A stretch of 24,355 nucleotides of DNA from JBFGWM01 sp041588495 (GTDB lineage: Bacteria > Pseudomonadota > Gammaproteobacteria > Pseudomonadales > JBFGWM01): contig JBFGWM010000012.1 in assembly GCA_041588495.1 (NCBI GenBank), positions 1-24,355 on the forward strand, read 5' to 3'. The position numbers were made by a program, and so were the translations under genes. How positions within the stretch are numbered: position 1 is the stretch's first letter; each line of letters begins with the position of its first letter. Below the pieces are notes generated by a model. The model made no database searches, was not told the origin of the DNA, and was given only the letters and a program-made list of their open reading frames with translations. Shown piece by piece: positions 6,390-15,020 of the stretch.

Positions 6390-7745
6390 ATGGATACCAT
6401 CGCGGCAATCGCCACCGCGCCAGGGCGTGGCGGAATCGGCGTGGTCCGGGTCTCCGGACCGGATGCGTCCAGGATTGCCGGGTCCGTCGTTAGTCGAAAG
6501 CACCCACTGCACCCGCGCCACGCTCACCACGTTTCGTTCCTCGGCAACGACGGTGGCGCCATTGACCAGGGTCTGGCGCTCTGGTTCCCCGGACCCGATT
6601 CCTACACGGGCGAGGACGTTCTCGAACTGCAGGGCCACGGCGGGGTGGTGGTCATGGACCTCCTGCTGCAACGGGTTCTCGAGCTTGGCGCGCGCATGGC
6701 GCGGCCGGGTGAATTCACCGAGCGTGCGTTCCTGAACGGCAAGCTCGACCTCGCCCAGGCGGAAGCCGTGGCGGATCTCATCGAGAGTTCCTCTGCCGCT
6801 GCCGCACGTGCCGCCCTGCATTCACTGCAGGGAGAGTTCTCGATACGCGTCCAGTCGATGGCCGCCGAGATCATGAGCCTGCGCACCTGGGTGGAGGCGG
6901 CTCTCGATTTCGTCGAGGAGGAAATCGATTTTCTATCCGATGGCGGTGTCCTTGACCGGGTCGACAAGCTTTGTGCCGGACTTGCCCGAGTCGTGGATGA
7001 AGCGGGCCAGGGCGTATGCCTGAACGAGGGCATGACCGTGGTCATCGCTGGACGCCCGAACGCCGGCAAGTCGAGCCTCCTGAACGCCCTGGCCGGGATG
7101 GAGCGGGCCATCGTCACCGATGTCCCCGGTACCACCCGCGACGTGCTCCGTGAATCCATCCTCGTCGATGGCATGCCGGTCCACGTGGTGGACACGGCCG
7201 GCCTGCGCGAAACCGAGGATCGCGTGGAGCGTGAGGGGGTGCGGCGGGCTCGCGCCGAGCTGGAACGGGCGGACCGGATTCTCCTCGTGGTGGATGCGGC
7301 GCGGGAGCCTGGCGCCGAAGACTGGTTCGCGGCCATCGACGCCGGCCTCCGGTCCGATCCCCGGCTCAGTGTGATCCGCAACAAGATCGATCTTGTTGCG
7401 GATTCACCGGGGCTCACCCCCGGTCCTGGCGAAGTTCCGGTCATCGCCGTGTCGGCGCATACCGGCGAGGGGCTCGACAGCCTCCGCGAACACCTGAAAG
7501 CCTGCATGGGATACCAGGGCGAGGGTGCCGGAAGCTTCGTTGCGCGCCGGCGGCACCTCGATGCCCTTGGGCGGGCGGCCGAACACCTGGCGCTTGGCCG
7601 CGGTCACCTGGAGGGCGCCGGCGCCGGGGACCTCCTGGCCGAGGAGTTGCGCCTCGCCCACGATGCCCTTGGCGAGATCACCGGGAAAGTTAGCGCCGAC
7701 GAACTCCTCGGCCGGATTTTCAGCAGTTTCTGCATCGGAAAATAG
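6390..7745 (+). CDS. mnmE: tRNA uridine-5-carboxymethylaminomethyl modification GTPase MnmE
   Basis: MnmE works with MnmG to build the cmnm5 group on the wobble uridine of certain tRNAs, using a tetrahydrofolate-derived one-carbon unit. The 451-residue protein begins with the folate-binding domain (MDTIAAIATAPGRGGIGVVR) and carries a helical domain interrupted by a G domain: G1 GRPNAGKS (221-228), G2 TTR (248-250), G3 DTAG (268-271), G4 NKID (331-334). It ends with the catalytic CIGK motif (448-451). Length and motifs are standard. It follows yidC by 21 bp and looks like the last gene of the rpmH operon. Confidence 0.97.
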   Translation: MDTIAAIATAPGRGGIGVVRVSGPDASRIAGSVVSRKHPLHPRHAHHVSFLGNDGGAIDQGLALWFPGPDSYTGEDVLELQGHGGVVVMDLLLQRVLELGARMARPGEFTERAFLNGKLDLAQAEAVADLIESSSAAAARAALHSLQGEFSIRVQSMAAEIMSLRTWVEAALDFVEEEIDFLSDGGVLDRVDKLCAGLARVVDEAGQGVCLNEGMTVVIAGRPNAGKSSLLNALAGMERAIVTDVPGTTRDVLRESILVDGMPVHVVDTAGLRETEDRVEREGVRRARAELERADRILLVVDAAREPGAEDWFAAIDAGLRSDPRLSVIRNKIDLVADSPGLTPGPGEVPVIAVSAHTGEGLDSLREHLKACMGYQGEGAGSFVARRRHLDALGRAAEHLALGRGHLEGAGAGDLLAEELRLAHDALGEITGKVSADELLGRIFSSFCIGK

Positions 7746-7826
7746 CCTCGCGGCCGAACATTTTTTATACTGTGCGACCTTTTCAACACTGCTGCAGGTC
7801 GACGGAGTGACCGGGAGGCGGGCCGC

Positions 7827-9716
7827 ATGCTGCATCCAGAACAGTTCGAGGTGATCGTGGTCGGGGCCGGACATGCCGGAACCGAGGCCGCCCTCGCTGC
7901 CGCGCGGGCCGGCTGCCGCACCCTGTTGCTGACACAGAACGTCGACACCATCGGCCAGATGTCCTGCAACCCGGCCATCGGCGGTATCGGGAAGAGCCAT
8001 CTGGTGCGCGAGGTCGATGCCCTGGGTGGCGCCATGGGCCTGGCCACCGACCGTGCCGGAATCCAGTTTCGTACCCTGAACGGCAGCAAGGGTCCGGCAG
8101 TGCGGGCCACCCGTGCCCAGGCCGACCGTGTGTTGTACCGCAATGCGATCCGTTGCATGGTCGAAGCCCAGCCCGGGTTACAGGTGTTTCAGCAGGGTGT
8201 CGATGACCTGCTGGTCGACGGTGACCGGGTGACCGGCGTCGTCACCCAGATGGGGATCCGCTTCCAGGCGCGTGCCGTGGTGCTGGCGACCGGTACCTTC
8301 CTGGGTGGACTGATTCACATCGGCCTCGAAACCCACGGTGGCGGTCGCGCCGGCGACCCGCCCGCGGGACGCCTTGCCGCCCGCTTGCGCGAACTGCCGT
8401 TCCGCGTCGGTCGTCTGAAGACCGGCACGCCACCCCGGATCGATGCCGATAGCGTCGATTTCTCGGTGATGGAGGCGCAGCCAGGCGACGACCCGGTTCC
8501 CTGCATGTCCTTCCTCGGTAGCCCCGACATGCACCCACGGCAGGTGCCCTGCCATATCACGCACACCTCCCCGGAGACCCACGAACTGATTCGCGCCAAC
8601 CTGGATCGTTCGCCGCTGTTTTCCGGTGTCATCGAGGGCGTTGGTCCGCGCTATTGCCCATCCATCGAGGACAAGGTGTTCCGCTTCGCTGACCGCGCGT
8701 CCCACCAGGTGTTCGTTGAACCCGAGGGCCTGCAGAGTCGAGAGCTTTATCCCAACGGCATTTCCACCAGCCTGCCTTTCGACGTGCAGTTGCAGGTGGT
8801 GCGCAGTATCCGTGGCTTCGAAAACGCCCACGTCACGCGCCCCGGTTACGCCATTGAGTACGATTACTTTGATCCCCGGGACCTGCGTCTTTCCCTGGAA
8901 ACCCGGTTTATCAGCGGCCTGTTTTTTGCGGGCCAGATCAACGGCACCACGGGGTACGAGGAAGCGGCGGCCCAGGGTCTTCTCGCGGGCGTCAACGCCG
9001 CATTGCTGGTGCGCGAGCATGAGCCCTGGTGTCCGGCGCGCAGCGAGGCTTATATCGGCGTGCTGGTTGACGACCTGGTGACCCACGGTACCCGCGAGCC
9101 GTATCGCATGTTCACCAGCCGCGCCGAGTACAGGCTGCTGCTTCGCGAGGACAACGCCGACCTGCGTCTTACCGAAAAGGGCCGTGAACTGGGGCTGGTC
9201 GATGATGCCCGCTGGTCGCAATTCTGTGCCCGCACCGAGGGGATCGCCCGGGAAACCGCCAGGCTCAAGGAGCAGCGCGCTTTCCCCGGCAGCGACCTGG
9301 CGCGGCAACTGGAACAATCCTGTGGCGAGCAACTGAGCCGCGACCACAGCCTCTACGAGTTGCTGTGCCGTCCGGGAGTCCGCCATGCCGACCTGGTCGC
9401 GGCTGATCCGGATGCGCCCCGGGTCGACCCAGGGGTTGGTGAACAGGTCGAGATCCAGGCCCGCTATGCCGGTTACATCGAGCGTCAGCGGGCCGAGATC
9501 GAACGCCTTGAGCGTCATGAATCCATGCCCTTGCCCGAGGATCTCGACTATTCGTCGGTACGCGGGCTGTCCACCGAGGCGGTACAGAAGCTGGCTGAAA
9601 CCCGGCCCCTCACCCTGGGCCAGGCTGGCCGCGTGCCCGGAATTACCCCCGCGACCCTGTCTGCGCTCCTGGTCCACCTGCGCAAACAAGGCGCTCCCGT
9701 GCTGCGGAGCGCCTGA
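7827..9716 (+). CDS. mnmG: tRNA uridine-5-carboxymethylaminomethyl modification enzyme MnmG
   Basis: MnmG (GidA) is the FAD- and NADH-dependent partner of MnmE in wobble uridine modification. Its 629 residues equal the E. coli length. The N-terminus has the dinucleotide-binding motif GAGHAGTE (13-20), then MSCNPAIGGIGKSHLVREVD (46-65), and further on RYCPSIEDKVFRF, NGISTSLP and GQINGTTGYEEAAAQGL. The ATG at 7827 has a good Shine-Dalgarno (GGGAGGC). The 81-bp gap after mnmE contains a -10-like TATACT (7766-7771) without a convincing -35, so an internal promoter is possible but weak. It ends 2 bp before rsmG. Confidence 0.97.
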   Translation: MLHPEQFEVIVVGAGHAGTEAALAAARAGCRTLLLTQNVDTIGQMSCNPAIGGIGKSHLVREVDALGGAMGLATDRAGIQFRTLNGSKGPAVRATRAQADRVLYRNAIRCMVEAQPGLQVFQQGVDDLLVDGDRVTGVVTQMGIRFQARAVVLATGTFLGGLIHIGLETHGGGRAGDPPAGRLAARLRELPFRVGRLKTGTPPRIDADSVDFSVMEAQPGDDPVPCMSFLGSPDMHPRQVPCHITHTSPETHELIRANLDRSPLFSGVIEGVGPRYCPSIEDKVFRFADRASHQVFVEPEGLQSRELYPNGISTSLPFDVQLQVVRSIRGFENAHVTRPGYAIEYDYFDPRDLRLSLETRFISGLFFAGQINGTTGYEEAAAQGLLAGVNAALLVREHEPWCPARSEAYIGVLVDDLVTHGTREPYRMFTSRAEYRLLLREDNADLRLTEKGRELGLVDDARWSQFCARTEGIARETARLKEQRAFPGSDLARQLEQSCGEQLSRDHSLYELLCRPGVRHADLVAADPDAPRVDPGVGEQVEIQARYAGYIERQRAEIERLERHESMPLPEDLDYSSVRGLSTEAVQKLAETRPLTLGQAGRVPGITPATLSALLVHLRKQGAPVLRSA

Positions 9717-9718
9717 GC

Positions 9719-10381
9719 GTGGCGGGGCCCGACCTCCCAGCGGGGGCCGGAGACCAGCAGTTGCGCTCGGGCATCGAGGCACTCGGGCTGCATATGGAGG
9801 AAGAGCGGCTGGCGCTGCTGAAGGCTTTTCTTGCCCTGCTCTGGAAGTGGAACCAGCGTTTTAACCTCACGGGCGCCGGAAGCATGGACGAACTGGTTGC
9901 CAGCCACGTGCTCGACAGTCTGAGCATTGCCGGGTTCGTACACGGCCAACAGGTGCTCGACGTGGGAACCGGGGCCGGGTTCCCAGGGGTGCCACTGGCC
10001 CTCCTCGAGCCGGAAAGAAAGTTCACCCTGCTGGACAGCAACGGCAAGAAAACCCGTTTCCTGTTCCAGGCGAGCACTGAACTGGGCCTCGAAAATGTTA
10101 ATATCGAGCGGTGCCGGGTCGAGCACTACCGCCCTCCGACCGGCGTCGACTGCCTGGTGACCCGGGCGGTGGGCGAGGTGGGTTCGGTGGGCGCCAGGGC
10201 GCTGCCCTGCGTACGGCCTGGTGGCTTTATGGTGTTCATGAAGGGCAGCGAGTATCGCGCCGAAATAGAGCGCCTGCCCGAGGGCCTCGAGCTGGAGGCC
10301 GTGCACAGCCTGGCGGTGCCGGGCAAGACCCTCCCCCGCCAGGTGGTGATTCTCAGGAAAACGGAAGCACTTTTATCGTGA
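9719..10381 (+). CDS. rsmG: 16S rRNA (guanine-N7) methyltransferase RsmG
   Basis: RsmG (GidB) uses S-adenosylmethionine to methylate N7 of G527 in 16S rRNA (E. coli numbering). The 220-residue protein has the family WKWNQRFNLTG (about 42-52), the SAM motif LDVGTGAGFPG (80-90) and LLDSNGKKTRFL (about 104-115). The start is the GTG at 9719, 2 bp after the mnmG stop. An ATG at 9794 (MEEERLALL) would also keep the fold but would shorten the N-terminus below the usual length. Its stop overlaps the parA start in a GTGA arrangement, indicating translational coupling. Confidence 0.93.
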   Translation: MAGPDLPAGAGDQQLRSGIEALGLHMEEERLALLKAFLALLWKWNQRFNLTGAGSMDELVASHVLDSLSIAGFVHGQQVLDVGTGAGFPGVPLALLEPERKFTLLDSNGKKTRFLFQASTELGLENVNIERCRVEHYRPPTGVDCLVTRAVGEVGSVGARALPCVRPGGFMVFMKGSEYRAEIERLPEGLELEAVHSLAVPGKTLPRQVVILRKTEALLS

Positions 10382-11208
10382 GCAGAGTCATTGCCCTCAC
10401 CAACCAGAAGGGCGGCGTCGGGAAGACCACTTCTGCGGTCAACCTCTCGGCATCGCTGGCCGCCACCCGCCGCCGGGTGCTGCTCGTCGACCTGGATCCC
10501 CAGGGCAATGCCACCATGGGCAGTGGCATCGACAAGGACAGCTGCGAAAAGACGGTCTATGACCTCCTGGTGGGAAACCATGATCTCGCGAGCGTGGTGC
10601 AGCCGGCCGGCGAAGCTGGTTTCGACGTGCTCCCCGCCAACGCCGATCTGACCGCGGCGGAAGTCGAGCTGCTCCACCTCAACATGAAGGAATACCGCCT
10701 GAAGTACGTCCTGGCCCGGGCCCGGCGCAGTTACGACTACATTCTTATCGATTGTCCGCCCGCCCTGAACATGCTGACCGTCAATGCACTCACCGCGGCG
10801 GACGGAGTCATGATCCCGATCCAGTGCGAGTATTTCGCGCTTGAGGGCCTGACGGCACTGCTGAATACCGTGCGCCAGGTCAAGAGCGTGCTCAATCCGG
10901 ACCTCGAGATCGATGGCCTGTTGCGCACCATGTACGACGGGCGGAATCACCTTTCCCGGGATGTCTCCGCGCAACTGCAGCAACATTTTGGAGACCAGGT
11001 CCTGCGCACCATCGTACCGCGCAACGTACGCCTTGCGGAGGCGCCCAGCTATGGGCTGCCGGTGCTGCTTTATGATGAAGCGTCGCGGGGCGCGGCCGCA
11101 TACCTGGCGTTGGCCGGTGAGCTGCTGCGCCGTGCCGAGGCGCGTTCCGGAGAGGCCAGTGAATCCGCGGCACCTGAGCCCGCCGCCGCACCCATCGACG
11201 ACAGGTAA
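10378..11208 (+). CDS. parA: Chromosome partitioning ATPase ParA (Soj family)
   Basis: ParA is a Walker-type ATPase that binds DNA nonspecifically and moves ParB-parS complexes apart. The 276-residue product (GTG start at 10378) carries the deviant Walker A KGGVGKTT (11-18), the A' motif DLDPQGN (38-44) and Walker B LIDCPPAL (123-130), and lacks the N-terminal helix-turn-helix of plasmid P1-type ParA, so it is the chromosomal type. The frame is open upstream into rsmG, but that part is an overlap artefact. The start shares 4 bp with the rsmG stop. The C-terminal tail is Ala/Glu-rich (SGEASESAAPEPAAAP) and longer than in minimal Soj proteins. parB follows after 5 bp. Confidence 0.95.
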   Translation: MSRVIALTNQKGGVGKTTSAVNLSASLAATRRRVLLVDLDPQGNATMGSGIDKDSCEKTVYDLLVGNHDLASVVQPAGEAGFDVLPANADLTAAEVELLHLNMKEYRLKYVLARARRSYDYILIDCPPALNMLTVNALTAADGVMIPIQCEYFALEGLTALLNTVRQVKSVLNPDLEIDGLLRTMYDGRNHLSRDVSAQLQQHFGDQVLRTIVPRNVRLAEAPSYGLPVLLYDEASRGAAAYLALAGELLRRAEARSGEASESAAPEPAAAPIDDR

Positions 11209-11213
11209 ATCAA

Positions 11214-12146
11214 ATGGCAGCGAAGAAAAGAGGCCTCGGCCGCGGACTGGACGCCCTGCTTGGGGCGGGCGCCGCGCCGATCGGGGAGCCCGTAGCGCCG
11301 GTCGGAATCCGGGCCCCGGGCCCGGCCGCCCCTGCGGACGATGCCGGGCTGCTGCGACTGCCGGTGGAATTCATCCGTCGCAGCCGCTACCAGCCGCGGC
11401 GCTCGTTTGACGAAGACGCCCTACAGGATCTTGCGGATTCGATTCGCGCCCAGGGCGTCATGCAGCCGCTGGTCGTACGACCGCTTCCCGAGGAGCCGAA
11501 TGCGTATGAACTGATCGCGGGCGAGCGGCGCTGGCGCGCCAGCCAGATGGCGGGCCTGGGCGAGGTTCCCTGCCTGGTGCGTGAGGTCACTGACCAGGCC
11601 GCACTGGCCATGGCGCTGATCGAGAACATCCAGCGCGAGGACCTCAGCCCCGTCGAGGAGGCGCTCGCCCTGCAGCGCCTGCAGCAGGAGTTCAGCCTCA
11701 CGCACGAGGAGATTTCAGAAGTCGTCGGAAAGTCCCGGGCCACGGTGACCAACCTGCTGCGCCTGTTGAACCTTCAGCCGGGCGCCCGGGATCTCCTTGA
11801 CCAGGGCCGCATCGAGATGGGCCATGCGCGCGCACTCCTGGCAATTGACGGCGCGGCCCAATCGGAGCTTGCCGAGATGGTTGCGCAACGCGGCCTCTCG
11901 GTACGCGAGACCGAACGCCTCGTCCGCGATCGGCAGGCGGATCACGAGAATAAAAGGAAGAAGAAGGCGGCGCCCGCCCTGGACCCGGATGTCCAGCGCC
12001 TGCAGGACGCCATCTCCGACAGCCTGGGTGCGCCGGCGCGGATCGAGGCTGGCAAGGGTCGTGGGGGACGCCTGGTAATCCAGTATTCCAGTCCCGAGGA
12101 ATTGGACGGCATCCTCCGGAACCTGGGTGTTCAGGAACCAGGTTGA
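11214..12146 (+). CDS. parB: Chromosome partitioning protein ParB (Spo0J family)
   Basis: ParB binds parS, spreads along DNA as a CTP-dependent clamp and stimulates ParA. The 310-residue protein begins with the ParA-activating basic motif KKRGLGRGLDALLG (4-17), then a Gly/Ala/Pro linker. The CTP-binding N domain contains AGERRWRAS (102-110) and ENIQREDLSPVEEA (137-150). A helix-turn-helix follows at about 165-185 (EEISEVVGKSRATVTNLL), and a C-terminal dimerisation domain ends the protein. A Lys/Arg cluster (KRKKKAAP, about 247-254) separates the last two. The perfect parS at 287-302 is its expected target. Confidence 0.96.
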   Translation: MAAKKRGLGRGLDALLGAGAAPIGEPVAPVGIRAPGPAAPADDAGLLRLPVEFIRRSRYQPRRSFDEDALQDLADSIRAQGVMQPLVVRPLPEEPNAYELIAGERRWRASQMAGLGEVPCLVREVTDQAALAMALIENIQREDLSPVEEALALQRLQQEFSLTHEEISEVVGKSRATVTNLLRLLNLQPGARDLLDQGRIEMGHARALLAIDGAAQSELAEMVAQRGLSVRETERLVRDRQADHENKRKKKAAPALDPDVQRLQDAISDSLGAPARIEAGKGRGGRLVIQYSSPEELDGILRNLGVQEPG

Positions 12147-12186
12147 TCAAAACATCGCCTTGATGTTGCGAAGTCCCGCGCTAGAC

Positions 12187-12212
12187 TCAACAGGACACGA
12201 TGTCCTTGTTGA
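12187..12212. repeat. Imperfect hairpin between parB and the atp promoter
   Basis: TCAACA-GGACA (12187-12197) pairs with TGTCC-T-TGTTGA (12201-12212) around a CGA loop: 11 base pairs with one bulged T. No T run follows on either strand, so it is not a canonical intrinsic terminator. Its right arm overlaps the -35 of the putative atp promoter, so it could act as an operator or as the 3' end of the parAB message. Confidence 0.45.
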
Positions 12213-12237
12213 ACGTGGCAGGGCGAATCAATATACT
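12209..12237 (+). promoter_or_regulatory. Putative sigma70 promoter of the atp operon
   Basis: TTGAAC (12209-12214) and TATACT (12232-12237) are separated by exactly 17 bp. The -35 and -10 each match the sigma70 consensus at five of six positions. The start would fall near 12244, leaving a leader of about 80 bases before atpI. A weaker overlapping pair, TTGATG (12160-12165) and TAGACT (12182-12187) with 16 bp, lies just upstream. Confidence 0.7.
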
Positions 12238-12325
12238 TGGCCCCGCTCGCGACGGACCGCTATCGTTCGCGAAAAATCAATAACATGTGGCGCGACCTCG
12301 CTCCATTCTGAAGAAGCGGTAATCC

Positions 12326-12751
12326 ATGCAGACGCGCATCACAGGCTTCACTCCTGCCGGAACGACTGACTCCGGAAGCCTCCCGCGACCCGCCGTTTGG
12401 CGCATCGTGGGCGTGCAGGGCATGGTCGCCGCGGCCATCGCAATGGCACTCCTTTTTTCCGGCATGGCCACCGAAGCGCGCTCCGCGTTTCTTGGCGGCC
12501 TGCTCGCCGTTGTCCCCAACGCGATTTTCGTGAGCTGGGCGTTCCGCCACGGCGGGGCCCGCCAGGCATCCAACGTGGTCAGCGACTTCTACATCGGCGA
12601 GGCGTTGAAGTTCGTATCCACGATCCTCGGTTTCGCATTGGTTTTCATTTTCGTGATGCCGTTGAGCGCGGGCTGGCTGTTCGCCACCTATGCCGCGGCA
12701 CTGTGTGTTTACTGGGTCGCGCCGTCGATCCTGGCGGGCGGACGCGGCTGA
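12326..12751 (+). CDS. atpI: ATP synthase protein I
   Basis: This 141-residue hydrophobic protein is in the atpI position at the head of the ATP synthase operon. It has four predicted membrane segments (about 27-46, 53-71, 95-111 and 114-135) and the family pattern GGLLAVVPNAIF (57-68) and FYIGEALKF (88-96). AtpI is thought to help assemble the c-ring and is not part of the finished enzyme. The ATG at 12326 has only a weak Shine-Dalgarno; the first 22 residues are polar and variable. It lies 179 bp after parB, with a good promoter between, and 50 bp before atpB. Confidence 0.88.
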   Translation: MQTRITGFTPAGTTDSGSLPRPAVWRIVGVQGMVAAAIAMALLFSGMATEARSAFLGGLLAVVPNAIFVSWAFRHGGARQASNVVSDFYIGEALKFVSTILGFALVFIFVMPLSAGWLFATYAAALCVYWVAPSILAGGRG

Positions 12752-12801
12752 GCCGGCCGCGGTTGTAACGGAACTCAGCAGGGAACAGGAAGCGAGAAGG
12801 C

Positions 12802-13623
12802 ATGGCAAGCGCAAATCCGACCCCGACGGAATACATCGGCCACCACCTGACCAACCTGACCTTCGGGCGGCACCCTGATGGCCACTGGGGTCTAGCGCAC
12901 AGCGCGGCCGAGGCCAAGGAAATGGGCTTCTGGGCGATCCACCTCGACACCCTCGGTTGGGCCTATGCCCTGGGTGCCCTGTTCTGCTACCTGTTCTGGC
13001 GCGCGGCAAAGAGCGCGACGACGGATACCCCCGGACATCTGCAGAATTTCGTCGAGGTGCTGGTGGAATTCGTCGACACCAGCGTGAAGGACACGTTTCA
13101 TGGCAAGAGCCCGGTGATTGCACCCCTGGCCCTGACCATTTTCGTGTGGGTGTTCCTGATGAACTTCATGGACCTGATCCCGGTGGACTGGCTACCGACG
13201 CTGTTCCTGTTGATGGGTGTTGAGTATATGAAGGTCGTGCCGACCACCGACCCCAACGCCACGCTTGGCATGTCGATCTCGGTGTTCATCCTGATCATTT
13301 ACTACAGCATCAAGGTCAAGGGCGTCAGCGGCTTTGCCGGGGAACTTACCCTGCAGCCCTTCGGCAAGTGGATGATGCCGTTCAACTTCCTGCTCGAGGG
13401 CGTGGCCCTGATCGCCAAACCCATTTCGCTGGGCCTGCGGCTGTTTGGCAACCTCTATGCGGGCGAGCTGATCTTCATTCTCATCGCGCTGCTGCCGTTC
13501 TGGGCGCAGTGGCTCCTGCAACTGCCATGGGCCATATTCCATATTCTGGTCATCACCTTGCAGGCGTTTATTTTCATGATGTTGACGATCGTGTACCTGA
13601 GCATGGCGCACGAGGATCACTGA
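12802..13623 (+). CDS. atpB: ATP synthase Fo subunit a
   Basis: Subunit a forms the two proton half-channels beside the c-ring. The 273-residue protein has the expected membrane helices and the essential arginine in SLGLRLFGNLYAGE (Arg213, equivalent to E. coli Arg210), with Glu222 after it and Gln254 in the last helix. The N-terminus (TPTEYIGHHLTNL) matches gammaproteobacterial subunit a. The ATG at 12802 is preceded by AGGAAG and GAGAAGG. Its position between atpI and atpE is standard. Confidence 0.97.
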   Translation: MASANPTPTEYIGHHLTNLTFGRHPDGHWGLAHSAAEAKEMGFWAIHLDTLGWAYALGALFCYLFWRAAKSATTDTPGHLQNFVEVLVEFVDTSVKDTFHGKSPVIAPLALTIFVWVFLMNFMDLIPVDWLPTLFLLMGVEYMKVVPTTDPNATLGMSISVFILIIYYSIKVKGVSGFAGELTLQPFGKWMMPFNFLLEGVALIAKPISLGLRLFGNLYAGELIFILIALLPFWAQWLLQLPWAIFHILVITLQAFIFMMLTIVYLSMAHEDH

Positions 13624-13686
13624 CCAGGGGCGTACCGGGCTTCTAGGCCGGAACTCATATAACCGGGAAAAAAACCAGGAGAAAAC

Positions 13687-13944
13687 ATGGAAACTGTAGT
13701 TGGTTTGACCGCGATTTCGGTAGGGCTGCTGATCGGCTGCGGAGCGCTGGGAACAGCAATCGGCTTTGGCCTGCTGGGCGGCAAGTTCCTCGAAGGTGCG
13801 GCCCGGCAGCCGGAAATGGTGCCGATGCTGCAGGTGAAAATGTTCATCGTTGCCGGCCTGCTCGACGCCGTGCCGATGATCGGCGTGGGCATCGGGCTGT
13901 TCTTCACGTTCGCAAACCCGTTCATTGGCCTGGTAGGCGGCTGA
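13687..13944 (+). CDS. atpE: ATP synthase Fo subunit c
   Basis: The 85-residue hairpin protein forms the rotating c-ring. It has two membrane helices around the polar loop ARQPE (39-43) and the ion-binding carboxylate Asp60 in AGLLDAVPMIGVG. An Asp without the Gln and Thr/Ser ligands of sodium-type rings indicates proton coupling. The Gly-rich first helix is typical. The ATG is preceded by a strong Shine-Dalgarno (AGGAGA at 13676-13681), in keeping with the multiple copies needed per enzyme. Confidence 0.97.
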   Translation: METVVGLTAISVGLLIGCGALGTAIGFGLLGGKFLEGAARQPEMVPMLQVKMFIVAGLLDAVPMIGVGIGLFFTFANPFIGLVGG

Positions 13945-13987
13945 GGCCGGCCGGCCTGACCCCGCTCTCACCCGGAGGTGCCGTAAC

Positions 13988-14458
13988 GTGAATCTCAACC
14001 TGACACTCATAGGGCAGTCGTTCGGCTTCCTGTTGTTCGTGGTGTTCTGCATGAAGTACGTGTGGCCCCCGCTCACCGCGGCGTTGCGCGAACGGCAGGA
14101 CAAGATCACGGCCGGACTGGAGGCATCCAAGCGCGCCGAACGCGACCTTGAGCTGGCCCAGGAAAAGGTCGGCCAGCAACTCAAGGACGCCAAGGAGCAG
14201 GCCGCGGCCATCATCGACCAGGCCAATAAGCGGGCCAACCAGATTGTCGAGGAGGCCAAGAACCAGGCCCGCGAAGAGGGGGACCGCCTCAAGGCGGCCG
14301 CCCAGGCCGAGATCGAGCAGGAGATGAATCGTGCTCTCGAGGCGCTTCGTGGACAGCTCGCGACACTCGTGGTGTCTGGTGCCGAGAAGATTCTCGAGTC
14401 CTCGGTGGACCAAAAGGCGCACAGCGAGTTTCTCGACAAGCTGGCGTCCGGACTTTAG
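13988..14458 (+). CDS. atpF: ATP synthase Fo subunit b
   Basis: Subunit b is the peripheral stalk that links Fo to F1. The 156-residue protein has one N-terminal membrane helix (about 7-27, FGFLLFVVFCMKYVW) and then a long charged, Ala-rich helix that forms the right-handed coiled coil. Length equals E. coli AtpF (156). The start is GTG at 13988 with a strong Shine-Dalgarno (GGAGGT). atpH follows after 9 bp. Confidence 0.96.
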   Translation: MNLNLTLIGQSFGFLLFVVFCMKYVWPPLTAALRERQDKITAGLEASKRAERDLELAQEKVGQQLKDAKEQAAAIIDQANKRANQIVEEAKNQAREEGDRLKAAAQAEIEQEMNRALEALRGQLATLVVSGAEKILESSVDQKAHSEFLDKLASGL

Positions 14459-14467
14459 GAAAACTGA

Positions 14468-15004
14468 ATGTCGGAAACCATTACCCTGGCCCGGCCCTAT
14501 GCCAGGGCCGCTTTTGAGTTCGCGGCTGAACGCGGCGCTCTGGACCAGTGGGCCGAGGTGCTCGGCATGCTCGGCGCAGTGGCGTTGGCGCCCGAGATTG
14601 CGCCGTTGCTGTCGGACCCGGCCGTGACACCGAAGCGACGCGCGGACATCCTGCTTGAGGTTGCGGGCGGGGAAGTCGACGAACACGGCCGTAATTTCGT
14701 GCACCTGCTGGCCGCCAACCGGCGCCTCACGCTGTTGCCCGACATCGCCGCCCAGTACGAAGTGCTGAAGGCCGAGCACGAAAAGGCGGTGCAGGTCGAG
14801 GCGATCAGCGCCTTCCCCCTGTCGGCACAGCAGGTCGGTGTGATTTCCGAAAATCTGGAGCGAAAGCTGCAGCGCAAGGTGAACGTGGAAGCGCGGGTCG
14901 ACGAAAGCCTGATTGGCGGCGTCCTGATCCGGGCTGGCGACAAGGTAATTGACGGTACGATCCGGGGCAGGCTGGAACGCCTGGCCGAATCCATGCATTC
15001 CTGA
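14468..15004 (+). CDS. atpH: ATP synthase F1 subunit delta
   Basis: The 178-residue protein starts SETITLARPYARAAFEFA, the characteristic delta-subunit N-terminus, and ends with the conserved region VDESLIGGVLIRAGDKVIDGTI typical of the family. Delta caps F1 and binds the b stalk. The ATG is preceded by AGGA. It lies 9 bp after atpF and 16 bp before atpA. Confidence 0.96.
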   Translation: MSETITLARPYARAAFEFAAERGALDQWAEVLGMLGAVALAPEIAPLLSDPAVTPKRRADILLEVAGGEVDEHGRNFVHLLAANRRLTLLPDIAAQYEVLKAEHEKAVQVEAISAFPLSAQQVGVISENLERKLQRKVNVEARVDESLIGGVLIRAGDKVIDGTIRGRLERLAESMHS

Positions 15005-15020
15005 TTCGAAGGGGCAGACA

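Noticed and set aside
7181..7198. GTCCACGTGGTGGAC-like sequence in mnmE, and further CACGTG cores such as those near 9905 and 19668
   Set aside because: The CACGTG core is present but the flanks do not match TGTTNC/GNAACA. They are codons for common residues, not parS.
7746..7826. mnmE-mnmG gap as an E. coli-style origin upstream of gidA
   Set aside because: Only 81 bp, without DnaA boxes. The dnaA-rpmH gap is a far better origin candidate.
8178..9782. A 534-codon minus-strand open frame opposite mnmG and the start of rsmG
   Set aside because: mnmG on the plus strand has full length and all family motifs. The antisense frame has no recognisable domain and reflects GC-rich codon bias.
12127..12369. 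An 80-codon plus-strand open frame spanning the end of parB, the gap and the start of atpI
   Set aside because: It overlaps both real genes in another frame and crosses the atp promoter. It has no motif.
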